Shown here piece by piece: positions 50,901-59,818 of a DNA stretch of 64,000 nucleotides. The stretch spans positions 2,049,001 to 2,113,000 of the forward strand of contig NZ_JACCBF010000001.1 in assembly GCF_013409625.1 (NCBI RefSeq), in the 5' to 3' direction. This DNA is from Nocardioides kongjuensis. GTDB taxonomy: Bacteria; Actinomycetota; Actinomycetes; Propionibacteriales; Nocardioidaceae. Each line of letters begins with the position of its first letter. Position 1 is the stretch's first letter. A model generated the notes under the pieces. The model had not been told where the DNA came from and made no database searches. It was given only the letters and a program-made list of their open reading frames with translations. The position numbers were made by a program, and so were the translations under genes.

Positions 50901-53900
50901 ACAGCGCCGAGTCGGAGGCTCCGGCGGCGTCCTCGACCGTGTAGCCGATGCTGGTGGGCACTCCGCCGTGGGTCGGTGCATCGCCGACCTCGAGCTCGAT
51001 GAAGCCACCCTCCCTCGTGGCCTTCGCCGCGTCGCTGCTGATCAGGTCGTCGGTGATCCGCAGCGGGTCGTCGTCGGGATCGACGTCGTTGGCGAGGACG
51101 TTGTAGGAGATGGTCCGGTTGGGCTGGACCAGGACGGCGTCGTCGAGCGCGACGGGTGGCTGGTTCTCCGTCTCCTCCGGTACGACGCCGACGCGGACCT
51201 CCGCGACACCGGTCGCGCCGTACTTGTCCTGGACGAGGAGCTGGAAGAAGTCGGTGCCGGCCTTGCCCTCGAAGGCCTCGTAGCGGATCCAGTCGACGCC
51301 GGTCTCGACGATGCGGCCCAGGGTCGGCGCGGTGAGGATGCTGCGGAAGGCCACCGAGTCGCCGTCGGGGTCGGCTCCGCCGAGGTCGACGCCGATCACC
51401 TTGGGCCGTCCCGCGATGACCCGGTCCGTGATCGGCTGCGGCAGCGGCGCCTGGTTGTTCTTCGGGGAGTCGGGGATCACGTAGATGTCGACGACGGCCG
51501 AGGCCTTGAGACCGTCGGCGTCGCGCACGCCGTAGATGGCCGAGTAGGTGCCGGGCTTCTCGGGTGCCTGCATCCGCAGCACGTCTCCGGCGACCCAGAT
51601 GTCGAGGTCCTGGTCGTTGCGCAGGTCCTCCTGGAACAGCCGGGGCTTGCCGCCGTCGGGGTCGGAGTCGTTGCCCAGGACGGGGATCGTCGTCACGGCG
51701 CCGGCCCGGACGGTCACCTGGTCCTTGTTGGCGATCGGTCGGCGGTTCTCCTGGGTCGAGGACCGCTGCGTGACGACCAGCTGTCCGGGCACCGTGCTGC
51801 GGCCGTCGGAGACCCAGTAGTCGACGGTCGCCTGCCGCCCGGCGATGTCGCTCGACGAGCTGACCACGGCCAGGCGCTTGTCGACGACCGACACCTTGAC
51901 GCCGGGCACCGACGTGCGCCCGATCCGCTTGACGACCAGGACGTCGCCGTCGGGGTCGAGGTCGTTGAGCAACAGGTCGACCTGGGCCGTGCCGCCGGAG
52001 GTGATCACGGCCTTGTCGCGCACGGCGATCGGCGGGCGGTTGTCCTTCGGCGGCGACTCGATGTCGAGCCGGACGACCGAGGACTCGGTCGCCGAGGAGT
52101 TGTAGGCGGAGTACGAGAGGTAGTAGCTGCGCGCCTTGCTGGCGCGGAACGTGAAGGTGCCGGACTCCAGGTCCTGGGAGATCTCGGTGCCCTCCTCGTT
52201 GCCGACGACCTTGACGTTCTTGAGCGTCAGGTCGGTGCCCTCGGGGTTGCGGTCGTTGGACAGCGGCTGGACCACGACGGCGGTGTCGGCGACCCCCGAG
52301 GCCAGGTCGGGCACGAGCTCGGGTGGCGCGGTGTCGCCGACGATCTCGACCGGCAGCGGCACGTGCGTCTCGCTGGCCCCGTCGTCGATGGTGACGTCGA
52401 TCTCGCTGACCTTCTCCCCCGCGCCGGTGTCGGTGAAGGTGATCGTGCCGTCGGGGCGGTACTCGACCTCGCCGCCGCGTGCCTCGGCGCCGGTGACGGT
52501 GAGGTCGTCACCGTCCTTGTCGTAGTAGTCGGCCAGCAGGTAGTAGCTCGAGCTGGCGCCGCTCGCGACCCGGAGCTTGGGCTCGCGCTCGTCCATCTTC
52601 TCGGGCCTGGCGTTCTGGTCGTCCTTGCGGATGTCCAGCGTGACGGTGGCGTAGACCTCGTCGGTGCCGCGACCGTCGGTCACGTAGTAGCGGAAGGTGG
52701 AGGTGCCCGTGACGTCGGGCGGCACGGCGACCTGCAGCTGGGTGCCGCCGCCGACGATCTTCACCTCGAGCTCGGGGCCGCCGAGGTAGGAGGTCTTGGA
52801 GATGCTGATGATGTCGCCGTCGGGGTCGTGGTCGTTGAGCGCCACCACCGGGAGCACCGTGGAGCGACCGGGACGCGCGCCGAGACGGTCGTCCTGCGGG
52901 TCGGGCGGGCGGTTCTCCTGGTCGGGGACCTCCTCGCTGATCTCCTTGAGCTTCGACTTGTTCTCGTTCTGGGGATCGACGGCCGGCCAGTTGTCGATCT
53001 TGGCCTTGCCCGGGTCCTCGACCAGCCAGGCGTCGCCGGTGACGGTGTCGTTGAGGACGACGACGTCCCGGTTGACCCGGAACTGGAGGTACGCGCCCGG
53101 CTGCATCCCGGGGATCGGGGTGGTGTCGTCGCGCTCGTCGCCGTCGCAGTCGCGCAGGTAGTTGTGGGTCGACTGCGGGTCCGACCACGCGGCGTAGACG
53201 CACCCGGTGCCGGTCATCTGGACGGGCGCGGCCGGTCGCCCGGAGACCTCGCCGCGGCTGATCTCCTTGACCGCCCCGCCTTCTCGCCCGGTGACCAGGA
53301 GGCCCTCGCGCGTGGCCAGGTAGACCTCGTCGCTGTCGTCGGAGGCCTGCTGCAGCTCGACCTCCGTCGAGTCGGGGGTCTCGATGACGACCGGCTCGGT
53401 GCCGGGGCGGGAGAGCTCGTAGGAGTTGCGGTTGAACAGCACCGGCGTGTCCCCGACGACGGTGAGCGCCACCTTCGTCGCGTCGTTGCCGACGCCCTTG
53501 CCGAGCTGGAACGACTCGCCCTCGACGGCGGAGCCGCTCTCGTCGAGGGTGAACGGCGTGACCTTCCCGTCGCGGCCCAGCACCCAGGCCCGGCCGTCGG
53601 TGCCGACCGCCGCGGTGAGCGCGTGCTCGAGGTCCGCCGGAGTGCTCTTCGGGGCGAAGCCGCGGAACCGCTCGGCCGAGCGCACCCAGGCCTTGCCGCT
53701 GACCGGGTCGACCACCGCGAACGTGGCGCCGCCGTTGGCGACGATCGCGCCCGACGGCAGCGAGGTCGGGTCGAGCGCGCGCGCCCGGACGACGTCGACC
53801 GGCTTGACGGAACGCTCGGACGAGGCGTCGTCGACGTACACGCTGGTGGCGCGCTGGAAGACGTCGAAGTCGGCGCTGCCGGCGTCGACGCCGAGGTCGA

Positions 53901-54093
53901 GCTCCTTGATCTGGGGGTTGAGGCGCGCGACCAGGCCGAGGTGGTTGTTGGTGACCCACACCCCGCCGTCGTTGAGGTCCACCTCGGTGAACGGCTTGCC
54001 GTCGTGCTCGAAGGCGAGCACGACGAGGGTGCCCACCACCAGTGCGAGGACGGTCGCGGACGCCGTCCGGCGCCACCTGCGGATCCTGGTCAT
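47929..54093 (-). CDS. giant membrane-anchored Ig/FN3 repeat protein, 2054 aa
   Basis: A type II anchor (TM about 12-30, after RIRRWRR) places a very long chain outside. Residues about 35-390 look like a beta-propeller or sensor domain. About 420-1490 holds around a dozen cadherin-/Ig-like repeats, many with the calcium-type motif DPDGD and linkers such as NRPPIAVRD. About 1490-1870 carries several FN3 domains (WREPAANGAPIEEYEV), and a C-terminal domain of about 185 residues follows. ATG 54093, 9 nt after GGGAGG, is preferred over GTG 54102. Between the kinase and MoxR genes it is the probable client of the chaperone module, possibly an adhesin or wall scaffold. Confidence 0.9.
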   Translation of the reverse strand: MTRIRRWRRTASATVLALVVGTLVVLAFEHDGKPFTEVDLNDGGVWVTNNHLGLVARLNPQIKELDLGVDAGSADFDVFQRATSVYVDDASSERSVKPVDVVRARALDPTSLPSGAIVANGGATFAVVDPVSGKAWVRSAERFRGFAPKSTPADLEHALTAAVGTDGRAWVLGRDGKVTPFTLDESGSAVEGESFQLGKGVGNDATKVALTVVGDTPVLFNRNSYELSRPGTEPVVIETPDSTEVELQQASDDSDEVYLATREGLLVTGREGGAVKEISRGEVSGRPAAPVQMTGTGCVYAAWSDPQSTHNYLRDCDGDERDDTTPIPGMQPGAYLQFRVNRDVVVLNDTVTGDAWLVEDPGKAKIDNWPAVDPQNENKSKLKEISEEVPDQENRPPDPQDDRLGARPGRSTVLPVVALNDHDPDGDIISISKTSYLGGPELEVKIVGGGTQLQVAVPPDVTGTSTFRYYVTDGRGTDEVYATVTLDIRKDDQNARPEKMDEREPKLRVASGASSSYYLLADYYDKDGDDLTVTGAEARGGEVEYRPDGTITFTDTGAGEKVSEIDVTIDDGASETHVPLPVEIVGDTAPPELVPDLASGVADTAVVVQPLSNDRNPEGTDLTLKNVKVVGNEEGTEISQDLESGTFTFRASKARSYYLSYSAYNSSATESSVVRLDIESPPKDNRPPIAVRDKAVITSGGTAQVDLLLNDLDPDGDVLVVKRIGRTSVPGVKVSVVDKRLAVVSSSSDIAGRQATVDYWVSDGRSTVPGQLVVTQRSSTQENRRPIANKDQVTVRAGAVTTIPVLGNDSDPDGGKPRLFQEDLRNDQDLDIWVAGDVLRMQAPEKPGTYSAIYGVRDADGLKASAVVDIYVIPDSPKNNQAPLPQPITDRVIAGRPKVIGVDLGGADPDGDSVAFRSILTAPTLGRIVETGVDWIRYEAFEGKAGTDFFQLLVQDKYGATGVAEVRVGVVPEETENQPPVALDDAVLVQPNRTISYNVLANDVDPDDDPLRITDDLISSDAAKATREGGFIELEVGDAPTHGGVPTSIGYTVEDAAGASDSALLKVTASRDAPFYAPIARDDVADLSDVIGRDPGETVEIPVLDNDVDFDGAKADLRVTSCDAGSKGECEVRDESSVRVRLAAEDQVVLYQLDDADDESGGTYGVIYVTGTDNVPPQLTTDKDLVPVKAPAGSPTDVDLEDLVVTRAGRHPRIVPDTEPSAINGIVGPVEGEPTSLRFVPARNHVGPASVTVKVTDGRTLAEDRALTALLTIPIDVVPSGNVPPAMRNASVDVAVDGDPAQVDLSGLTRDANEGDEKTMSWTVTSVDDGISASIASDSTLLKVEAGGGAKVDAATPPQVHLLADDGHGGQDEGVVTVRVVGNDRPELRVSPITVTATKDEEMGVDVAASAVNPYPDKPLKVSDARVASGPALSGLRADGTFVRFTPTKTGTSVVTATVADASGDSSRNRTARITVTVVAVPDAPDRPIPSSVEASSAVLSWREPAANGAPIEEYEVTDGKGFRQSCADPTCRLVNLTPGQAYSFVVRARNSEGWSKTSPASEEIVPNKAPELMSPPTIVNEPRPTGSRMDRQLTVRWTPPANEGSPITAYEIKEAGSTNTWTAGGTARSLVIPGLVNGTPYAFEIRAVNDVEPRRQFSGPSKAGTPFGVPLKSGSPPQLKASQADSYTERPWVQIDWSKWTANQSNGNAVSRYEISCTGCRQSTYSVDGSATSKLFDSSDGIEKGKVVTFTVAAVNDAGTSDPSPSASGRPWTKASPVRNLRQTRESPADRTATLAWDPPQDDGGLEIKRYMVQTDSNAPTSVGSAPSGGIDITFPNNGTHSVKVWAVTYNGGDPVDGAVDSIANVDTWGKPLDPTLNSTTSSSHYAALFQLAPKDDSYNGKSILKLQVSVDGGAFQDYGGQFSVDVPEGGATATIKARAVSSATGDRQYSNEVTLQARSKDKILSASFTNGNNFALLVTGYGFARVSQPIAVTLKGVAPSADCGSMDGTVSGSGLYDGKFVYRVGGANCTFSGTGSADVLVDGVPASAAKGG

Positions 54094-54098
54094 CGTCG

Positions 54099-55652
54099 TC
54101 ACCCTCCCGTCACGCACGTCCGCTGCGAGAGAGCCGACGTCTCCCCGCCCTCACGGATGACCGCCACCTCGATGCACACCGTCGCGTCGCGCTCGACGGT
54201 GAGGGTCTTGCTGGTGGCCTCGATGTACTCCGGCGCGCTCTGCTGCACGCCGTCGCCGGAGAGCAGCACCTTGAACCTGTCGCCGGGCCGGGGGGTCTCC
54301 TGGGCCCAGGTGAAGGTCCACCGGGCGCCCTTGCCCGACTTCGACACGACCGGCGCCGGTGGCCGGTCCAGCAGCTCGACCGGGTTGGGCGGGTCCTCGC
54401 CGCGCAGCGTGCCGTCCTTGCCCCCGTCCTGGTCGCCGGAGCTGCCGTCCAGGAGCGCGAAGCCGATCGCGCCGGCGACGGCTGCGACGACCACGCCGAT
54501 CCCGATCCGGGCGGGTACGCCGAGCTGGCGCTCCTCCGAGCGCTGCGGACCCGAGCGCCGGGCCGACCGTCCACCGGTCGCGGCGCGGCGACCGGAGTGC
54601 CCGGAGAGGCTGGCGTGCCCGGAATGCCCCGAATGCCCCGAATGCCCGGAGTGGCCGGAGTGGCCCGGGTTGCGGGTGTCCTCGTCGAGGCCGGGCTGCA
54701 GCGGCCCGGGGCGGTCGTGGACCGCGGCCGGGATGATCACCGACACCGGTCGGACCAGGGTCCGCGCGTCGTTGGGGTGCTCCTCGCCGAGCGCCGACGG
54801 GGAGGCGTCCATGACCTCGAGCCGGGTCGGCGACTGCCGCAGCTCGATCTGCACGTCCTGGAGCTGGCGGCCGAGCACCATCGCCGAGACCGGGCGGCGC
54901 TCGACCTCGACCGACATCGCCCGCCGCAGCACGTCGACCAGGGACGCCGGCACGTCCGGCCGGCGCAGCGGCGTGAGCTGCCCGCGCTCGATGCGGGTCA
55001 TCAGCGAGGCGTTGTCGTTGGACGCGTCGCGGCGCTCGAACGGCGGGTGGCCGATGAGCAGCGAGTAGAGGGTCGCGGCCAGGGAGTAGACGTCGCTGCG
55101 GACGTCGTGGCTGTCGGCGGCCAGCGACTCGGGCGGCGACCACGGGATGGACAGGCCCTGGGCGCCGGCGCCGGTCTCCCCCACGACCGAGGCGATGCCG
55201 AAGTCGGTGAGCAGCGGCACGCCGAAGGTGCTGGTGAGGATGTTGTGGGGCTTGATGTCGCGGTGCAGGATCCCCGCCCGGTGGGCGGTCTCGACGGCAC
55301 TGGCGATCTTGACGCCGATGTCGAGGACCTCGGCGACGGCGAGGGGCTGGGTGCGGTAGCGCTGCGCGACGTGGGGTGGAGGGCAGTACTCCATGACCAG
55401 GAACGCCCGCCCGTCGGAGCTCACCCCGGCCTGGTAGATCGGCACGATCGAGGGGTGGTTGGACAGCTGGGCCATCACGTTGGCCTCGGCCCGGAACAGC
55501 TCGATCGAGGCGGCGTCGCTGCCACTGCGCAGCACCTTGATCGCGACCTGGCGGGTCGGCAGCTCCTGCTGGTAGCGGAACACGTCGGCGAACCCGCCCT
55601 CGCCGACGAGGTCGACGAAGTGGAAGCCCGGGATCTGCGGTGGTTGCTGCAT
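54099..55652 (-). CDS. membrane Ser/Thr protein kinase with extracellular tail, 517 aa
   Basis: A PknB-like kinase. The kinase domain (about 9-270) has GEGGFADVF, VAIKVL (Lys), HRDIKPHNIL and DFG. A low-complexity linker of repeated GHS units (about 329-352) leads to a TM helix (about 384-403, GVVVAAVAGAIGFALL) and an extracellular C-terminal domain that resembles FN3. There are no PASTA repeats. It lies between an FHA gene and the giant surface protein, and a PP2C phosphatase heads the operon, so a reversible phosphorylation switch is likely. GAGG precedes ATG 55652. Confidence 0.92.
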   Translation of the reverse strand: MQQPPQIPGFHFVDLVGEGGFADVFRYQQELPTRQVAIKVLRSGSDAASIELFRAEANVMAQLSNHPSIVPIYQAGVSSDGRAFLVMEYCPPPHVAQRYRTQPLAVAEVLDIGVKIASAVETAHRAGILHRDIKPHNILTSTFGVPLLTDFGIASVVGETGAGAQGLSIPWSPPESLAADSHDVRSDVYSLAATLYSLLIGHPPFERRDASNDNASLMTRIERGQLTPLRRPDVPASLVDVLRRAMSVEVERRPVSAMVLGRQLQDVQIELRQSPTRLEVMDASPSALGEEHPNDARTLVRPVSVIIPAAVHDRPGPLQPGLDEDTRNPGHSGHSGHSGHSGHSGHASLSGHSGRRAATGGRSARRSGPQRSEERQLGVPARIGIGVVVAAVAGAIGFALLDGSSGDQDGGKDGTLRGEDPPNPVELLDRPPAPVVSKSGKGARWTFTWAQETPRPGDRFKVLLSGDGVQQSAPEYIEATSKTLTVERDATVCIEVAVIREGGETSALSQRTCVTGG

Positions 55653-55660
55653 GACCCGCC

Positions 55661-56812
55661 TCAGACCTCGTCGGGCGCCGGGACGACGGTCGCGGTCAGG
55701 CCCTTGGACAGCGTGAGCACGTCGCCGAGCGCGACCTCGGTGACGACCCCGCGGTCGAGCGGGACGGGCACCCGGCCCTGGCGGGCGAGCAGCGTGCCGT
55801 TGGTGGACATGTCGGTCACCGTCACCCGGGCGCCGTCGGCGGAAACCTCGAGGTGGGTGCTGGACACGTAGGGGTCGTCGACGGTGACCAGCGCCGGCAG
55901 GTTCTGGCTGCCCCCGACCTGCTGGATGCGGGGGCTGCGTCCGATGAGCACCCGGCGCCGCACCGGGACCACGCGACCGGTCGACAGGGCGAGCGCCACC
56001 ACGGGACGCACGGCGACCGCGGGCGGCCGCATCGTGGGCGGCGGGGCGTTCGGCGGTGCCACGGCCGGGGGCACGGCGGGACCGGCGGGCGGCGTGGCGG
56101 GGGCGTTCCCCGGCTGGGCCGCGGCCGCTCGCAGGGCCTGCAGCTGGGCCGGGGTGATCGTGTGGCCGTCGTGCTCGGGCGACGGATCCCCCGTGGGGAG
56201 CGGCTGCCACCCGGGGGGCGGGACCGACGGCGGGGCCGGCGGCAGGGCCGAGGGCGGCGGGGTCGTCGGAGCGTCCGGACCGGACGGCGGGGGGACGGCG
56301 GGCCGCTGGCTCCCGCGCACGACGGTGTACTCGTCCGCGGGGGCGTAGCCGGTCTCGGGGGCGGGCGCGGGCGCGGTCGCTGGTGCCGGTGCCGGTGCCG
56401 TGGACGCCGGGTGCCAGGTCACGCCGGCGCTGCGGACCACGCCCGCGGTGAGCGGCAGCGCCGGGCCGGCGGCCGGCGCACCGATGGGGGCGATCTCGAC
56501 CGCGGCACCGGGGCCCAGCGTGGCCGTGGCCTCGGTCCACATGGTCGCGTCACGCCCGTCGACCGCGAACCCGTCGACGCGGACGACGAGGCCGCCGCGG
56601 ACCAGGATCCGGGCCTCGGCCCCCTCGAGACGCACTGCGGCGAACTCGGGCAGGGCGCTCAGGTCGCCGCGCGAGAGCACCTCGACGACCGTGGGGGCCG
56701 CCAGGTCGCGCTCGCGCAGGGCCGCCACCTCGGCGAGCCGGTCGGGCGTGCTCACGACGACGCCCTCGTCGGTGACGAGGGTGGCGAGCTCGCCCGGCAG
56801 GTAGCTGGTCAT
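55661..56812 (-). CDS. FHA-domain protein with proline-rich linker, 383 aa
   Basis: The C-terminal FHA domain (about 290-383) binds phosphothreonine: IGRSPRIQQ, SSTHLEV and DMSTNGTLL carry the conserved residues. The N-terminal 130 residues form a beta-rich domain of unknown type, joined by a long Pro/Ala linker. It has no membrane segment. ATG 56812 overlaps the PP2C stop (ATGA). It probably docks onto the autophosphorylated kinase encoded next. Confidence 0.92.
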   Translation of the reverse strand: MTSYLPGELATLVTDEGVVVSTPDRLAEVAALRERDLAAPTVVEVLSRGDLSALPEFAAVRLEGAEARILVRGGLVVRVDGFAVDGRDATMWTEATATLGPGAAVEIAPIGAPAAGPALPLTAGVVRSAGVTWHPASTAPAPAPATAPAPAPETGYAPADEYTVVRGSQRPAVPPPSGPDAPTTPPPSALPPAPPSVPPPGWQPLPTGDPSPEHDGHTITPAQLQALRAAAAQPGNAPATPPAGPAVPPAVAPPNAPPPTMRPPAVAVRPVVALALSTGRVVPVRRRVLIGRSPRIQQVGGSQNLPALVTVDDPYVSSTHLEVSADGARVTVTDMSTNGTLLARQGRVPVPLDRGVVTEVALGDVLTLSKGLTATVVPAPDEV

Positions 56813-57639
56813 CGGCCCTCCTGCGGACCGGGAGCGGTGCGCTCGACCGCGGGCGCAGTGGCACCGGCGCCCTCGACGTCGACGACGACGACCGTGACGT
56901 TGTCGTGCCCGCCGGCCGCGACCGCGGCGTCGACGAGCGTCAGCACGGTCCGGTCCGGCGCCATGTCCTCGGACAGGATGTGCAGGATCGCGGTGTCCGA
57001 GAGCTCCGAGGTGAGGCCGTCGGAGCACAGCAGCAGACGAGACCCCGGCTCGGCCGGGATCAGCGCGAAGTCGGCCTCGGAGACGGTCAGCGCACCGATC
57101 GCGCGGGTCACCACGTGCCGCTCGGGGTGAGCGATGGCCTGGTCGCGGGTGAGCTGGCCGGCGTCGATCAGCTCCTGGACCACCGAGTGGTCCTTGGAGA
57201 TCTGCTCGAGGACGCCGCCGGCGTAGGTGTAGGCCCGGGAGTCGCCGATGTTGGCCAGCAACCAGTAGCCACGGCCGTCCTCGAGGACGTACGCCGCCGT
57301 GACCAGCGTCGAGCCGGGCGCGGAGCTGAACTCGGCGGCCAGCGAGGCGACCCGCGTCTGCGCGGTGGCGATCGCCGCCTCGACGTCGGCCGGCTGCACC
57401 TGGTGGAGGCTGGCGAGCGACTCGAAGGACTCGACCACCAGCCGGCTCGCGACGTCGCCACGCGCGTAGCCGCCCATGCCGTCGGCGACGAGGAAGACGG
57501 GCGGCGCGACCAGGGAGGAGTCCTCGTTGACCTCTCGGACCCGGCCCGGGTGGGTCCCGGCGGCGTGCACGAGACGCGTGGCGTGCCCCGGCGACGCCCA
57601 GGACTCGGCGCCCGTCGCGTTGACCCGCACTTGTCCCAC
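56809..57639 (-). CDS. PP2C-type Ser/Thr phosphatase, 276 aa
   Basis: A Mn/Mg-dependent PPM phosphatase with the metal motifs VADGMGGYARGD, SRAYTYA after NIGD, CSDGLTSEL and GGHDNVTVV. The N-terminal THPGRVREVNED is conserved in PstP-like enzymes. It is soluble. The GTG start is at 57639. It is the first gene of a minus-strand run through kinase, surface protein, MoxR, DUF58 and transglutaminase-like protein. Confidence 0.94.
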   Translation of the reverse strand: MGQVRVNATGAESWASPGHATRLVHAAGTHPGRVREVNEDSSLVAPPVFLVADGMGGYARGDVASRLVVESFESLASLHQVQPADVEAAIATAQTRVASLAAEFSSAPGSTLVTAAYVLEDGRGYWLLANIGDSRAYTYAGGVLEQISKDHSVVQELIDAGQLTRDQAIAHPERHVVTRAIGALTVSEADFALIPAEPGSRLLLCSDGLTSELSDTAILHILSEDMAPDRTVLTLVDAAVAAGGHDNVTVVVVDVEGAGATAPAVERTAPGPQEGR

Positions 57640-57812
57640 CCCCGAGACGTCCCTGCCCCCATGCCCCAGCCACCCGACGGTTGGGACGCTGGGCGCAGCC
57701 TAACCCGCTGCCGCGAGTGGTGAGGCATCGATGGACGAGGCGGCCGACACGCCCTCCGGCCGGGCCCGGCCCGGCAGCGTGCGCTGCGTGCGATCCCCCG
57801 GCCGGACTCATC

Positions 57813-57818
57813 TACGCT
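57813..57818 (+). promoter_or_regulatory. -10-like TACGCT of the FKBP gene
   Basis: TACGCT ends 6 nt before ATG 57825 and there is no ribosome site, so the message is probably leaderless. Confidence 0.5.
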
Positions 57819-57824
57819 GGCCGG

Positions 57825-58196
57825 ATGAGCCAGAAGCCCGAGATCGACTTCGTCGACCCCACCCCGCCCACCGACCTCGTCATCACCGACCTCACCGTCG
57901 GCGAGGGTGAGGAGGCCACCGCCGGCAGCACCGTGTCGGTCCACTACGTCGGCGTCGCCCTGTCCAGCGGCGAGGAGTTCGACGCGTCGTACAACCGTGG
58001 CACCCCGCTGCAGTTCCGCCTCGGCATCGGCCAGGTCATCCAGGGCTGGGACACCGGCGTGCAGGGCATGAAGGTCGGTGGCCGCCGTCAGCTGGTCATC
58101 CCGCCGCACCTCGGGTACGGCGACCGCGGCGCCGGCGGCGTCATCAAGCCCGGCGAGACGCTGATCTTCGTCGTCGACCTGCTGGGCGTCAGCTGA
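57825..58196 (+). CDS. FKBP-type peptidyl-prolyl isomerase, 123 aa
   Basis: A one-domain FKBP that catalyses proline isomerisation. The core VSVHYVGVALSSGEEFDASY, GQVIQGWDTGVQGMKVGGRR and the end GETLIFVVDLLGV match the family, including the aromatic pocket residues. It has no signal peptide, so it is cytoplasmic. The ATG follows TACGCT by 6 nt and is probably leaderless. It is divergent from the PP2C operon. Confidence 0.95.
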   Translation: MSQKPEIDFVDPTPPTDLVITDLTVGEGEEATAGSTVSVHYVGVALSSGEEFDASYNRGTPLQFRLGIGQVIQGWDTGVQGMKVGGRRQLVIPPHLGYGDRGAGGVIKPGETLIFVVDLLGVS

Positions 58197-58214
58197 CTCC
58201 CTGCTCCACCCGAC

Positions 58215-58502
58215 TCACCAGGGCAGGTTGTCCGGTACGTCGCCGTCGGCGACCCGGGCAGCCTGCCCCTGCAGCTCCACGACGTCCCCGACGCGCAGCT
58301 GCCGCCCCCGGCGGGTGTCGACCTCGCCGTTGACCTTGACCAGCCCGTCGGCGATCACCGGCTTGGCCTCGGCCCCCGAGTCGACGAGGTTGGCGAGCTT
58401 GAGGAACTGACCGAGCCGGATCGACTCGTCCCGGATGGGGACGTCGACGGGCACCGGGCCCTCGGGCTGCGGATCCTTCCGCTTTCGGCCGAACATGGCC
58501 AT
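58215..58502 (-). CDS. S4-domain RNA-binding protein, 95 aa
   Basis: A small protein with one S4 fold: IRLGQFLKLANLVDSG, KVNGEVDTRRGRQLRVGDVV. Similar small S4 proteins bind structured RNA or ribosomal subunits. ATG 58502 overlaps the DUF445 stop by one base (TGATG); an internal ATG at 58496 is an alternative. The N-terminal 18 residues are basic and proline-rich. Confidence 0.85.
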   Translation of the reverse strand: MAMFGRKRKDPQPEGPVPVDVPIRDESIRLGQFLKLANLVDSGAEAKPVIADGLVKVNGEVDTRRGRQLRVGDVVELQGQAARVADGDVPDNLPW

Positions 58503-59761
58503 CAGTGAAGCACCACCGAGATCGTGTGGATCAGGACCCCCACCAGGCCACCGACGATGGTGCCGTTGATCCGGATGAACTGCAGGTCGCGCCCGACGTG
58601 CAGCTCGATGCGCCGGGCCGCCTCCTTGCCGTCCCACCGCTCGATGGTGTGGGTGATGACGGCGGTCAGCTCGGCGCCGTACCTGTCGACGGCGAAGACC
58701 GCGGCGCCGGCCGCCATCGTGTCGATCCGCTCGCGCAGCGCAGCGTCGGAGCGCAGGCGGGCGCAGGCGCCGTCGAGCTCGACGAGCAGGCGACGGCGCA
58801 CGGCGCCGTTAGGGTCGCCGAGGGAGGTGAGCAGCGCCTTGCGCAGGGCCTGCCACAGCGAGATCGCGCTGGCGATGACGGCCGGGTGGTCGAGGACGCG
58901 GTCCTTGAGCCGCTCGGCACGCTCCTGGGTGGCCGGGTTGGACAGCAGGTCGTCGGCGAGCTGGCCGAGCATCGAGTCGAGCGCGCGGCGGGCCCGGTGG
59001 TCGGGCCTGTCGCGGATCTCGGCGAGCCAGCGGACCATCTCGAGGTGCAGGCGGTTGATGACGTAGGTGTTGACCGAGTCGGGTGCCCACCACGGGGCCC
59101 GCTCCCCCAGCACGTCGTGGACCGTGTCGGGGTTGGCGAGCAGCCAGCCGTGCATCTCCTCGAGCATCAGGTCGACCAGGCCGTGGTGGAGGTCGTCGCG
59201 GATCGCCTCGGCGAGCAGTCCGCCGAGCAGCGGCGCGATCGGCTCCTCGCGGAAGCGCGGCACCAGTGCCTCGGTCACCAGCGCCTCGATGTGGTCGTCG
59301 CGGACCTTGCCGAGTGCCAGCGCGGCGATCTCCGAACCCTCGGTCACGACCCGCTCGGCGTTGGCGGGCACGGCGAGCCAGTCGCCCACGCGCTGGGCGA
59401 TCTGCACCCCGAGGACCCGCTCGCGGATGATGTCCTCCTGCAGGAAGTTCTCCCCCACGAACTGCTCGAGGCCCTTGCCGAGGTCGTCCTTGCGCTTGGG
59501 CACCAGCGCGGTGTGCGGGATCGGCAGGCCGAGCGGGTGCTTGAACAGCGCCGTGACGGCGAACCAGTCCGCGATGGCACCGACCATCGAGGCCTCCGCG
59601 CCGGCGTTGACGTAGCCCCAGGCGCCGTCCTTGCCCAGGGTGGCGAGGTAGACCGCGGCGGCGAGCAGGAGCAGCGACACCGCGACCGTGCGCATCTTGC
59701 GCAGCGCGCTGCGGCGCACGGCGTCGGTCGTCGGGTCGGAGGGGATCAGCGGGCCGGACAC
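58502..59761 (-). CDS. DUF445 membrane-associated protein, 419 aa
   Basis: A DUF445 family protein. An N-terminal membrane helix (TVAVSLLLLAAAVYLATLG) precedes the conserved block VGAIADWFAVTALFKHPLGLP then IPHTALVPKRKDDLG. The middle is helical, and the end has INGTIVGGLVGVLIHTI, a second membrane segment. Function is unknown. GTG 59761 follows AAGGA by about 9 nt. It is translationally coupled to the S4 gene. Confidence 0.88.
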   Translation of the reverse strand: MSGPLIPSDPTTDAVRRSALRKMRTVAVSLLLLAAAVYLATLGKDGAWGYVNAGAEASMVGAIADWFAVTALFKHPLGLPIPHTALVPKRKDDLGKGLEQFVGENFLQEDIIRERVLGVQIAQRVGDWLAVPANAERVVTEGSEIAALALGKVRDDHIEALVTEALVPRFREEPIAPLLGGLLAEAIRDDLHHGLVDLMLEEMHGWLLANPDTVHDVLGERAPWWAPDSVNTYVINRLHLEMVRWLAEIRDRPDHRARRALDSMLGQLADDLLSNPATQERAERLKDRVLDHPAVIASAISLWQALRKALLTSLGDPNGAVRRRLLVELDGACARLRSDAALRERIDTMAAGAAVFAVDRYGAELTAVITHTIERWDGKEAARRIELHVGRDLQFIRINGTIVGGLVGVLIHTISVVLH

Positions 59762-59818
59762 GGGACCATCCTTGCCTAGAGACGGGCACGGGCACGGGCC
59801 GGACCGGTACGACGAAGC

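Noticed and set aside
46303-55068. A 2921-codon open frame on the plus strand opposite the kinase and giant protein genes
   Set aside because: It is antisense to several well-supported genes, has Arg/Gly/Asp-rich composition typical of GC-rich shadow frames, and shows no domain or ribosome site.
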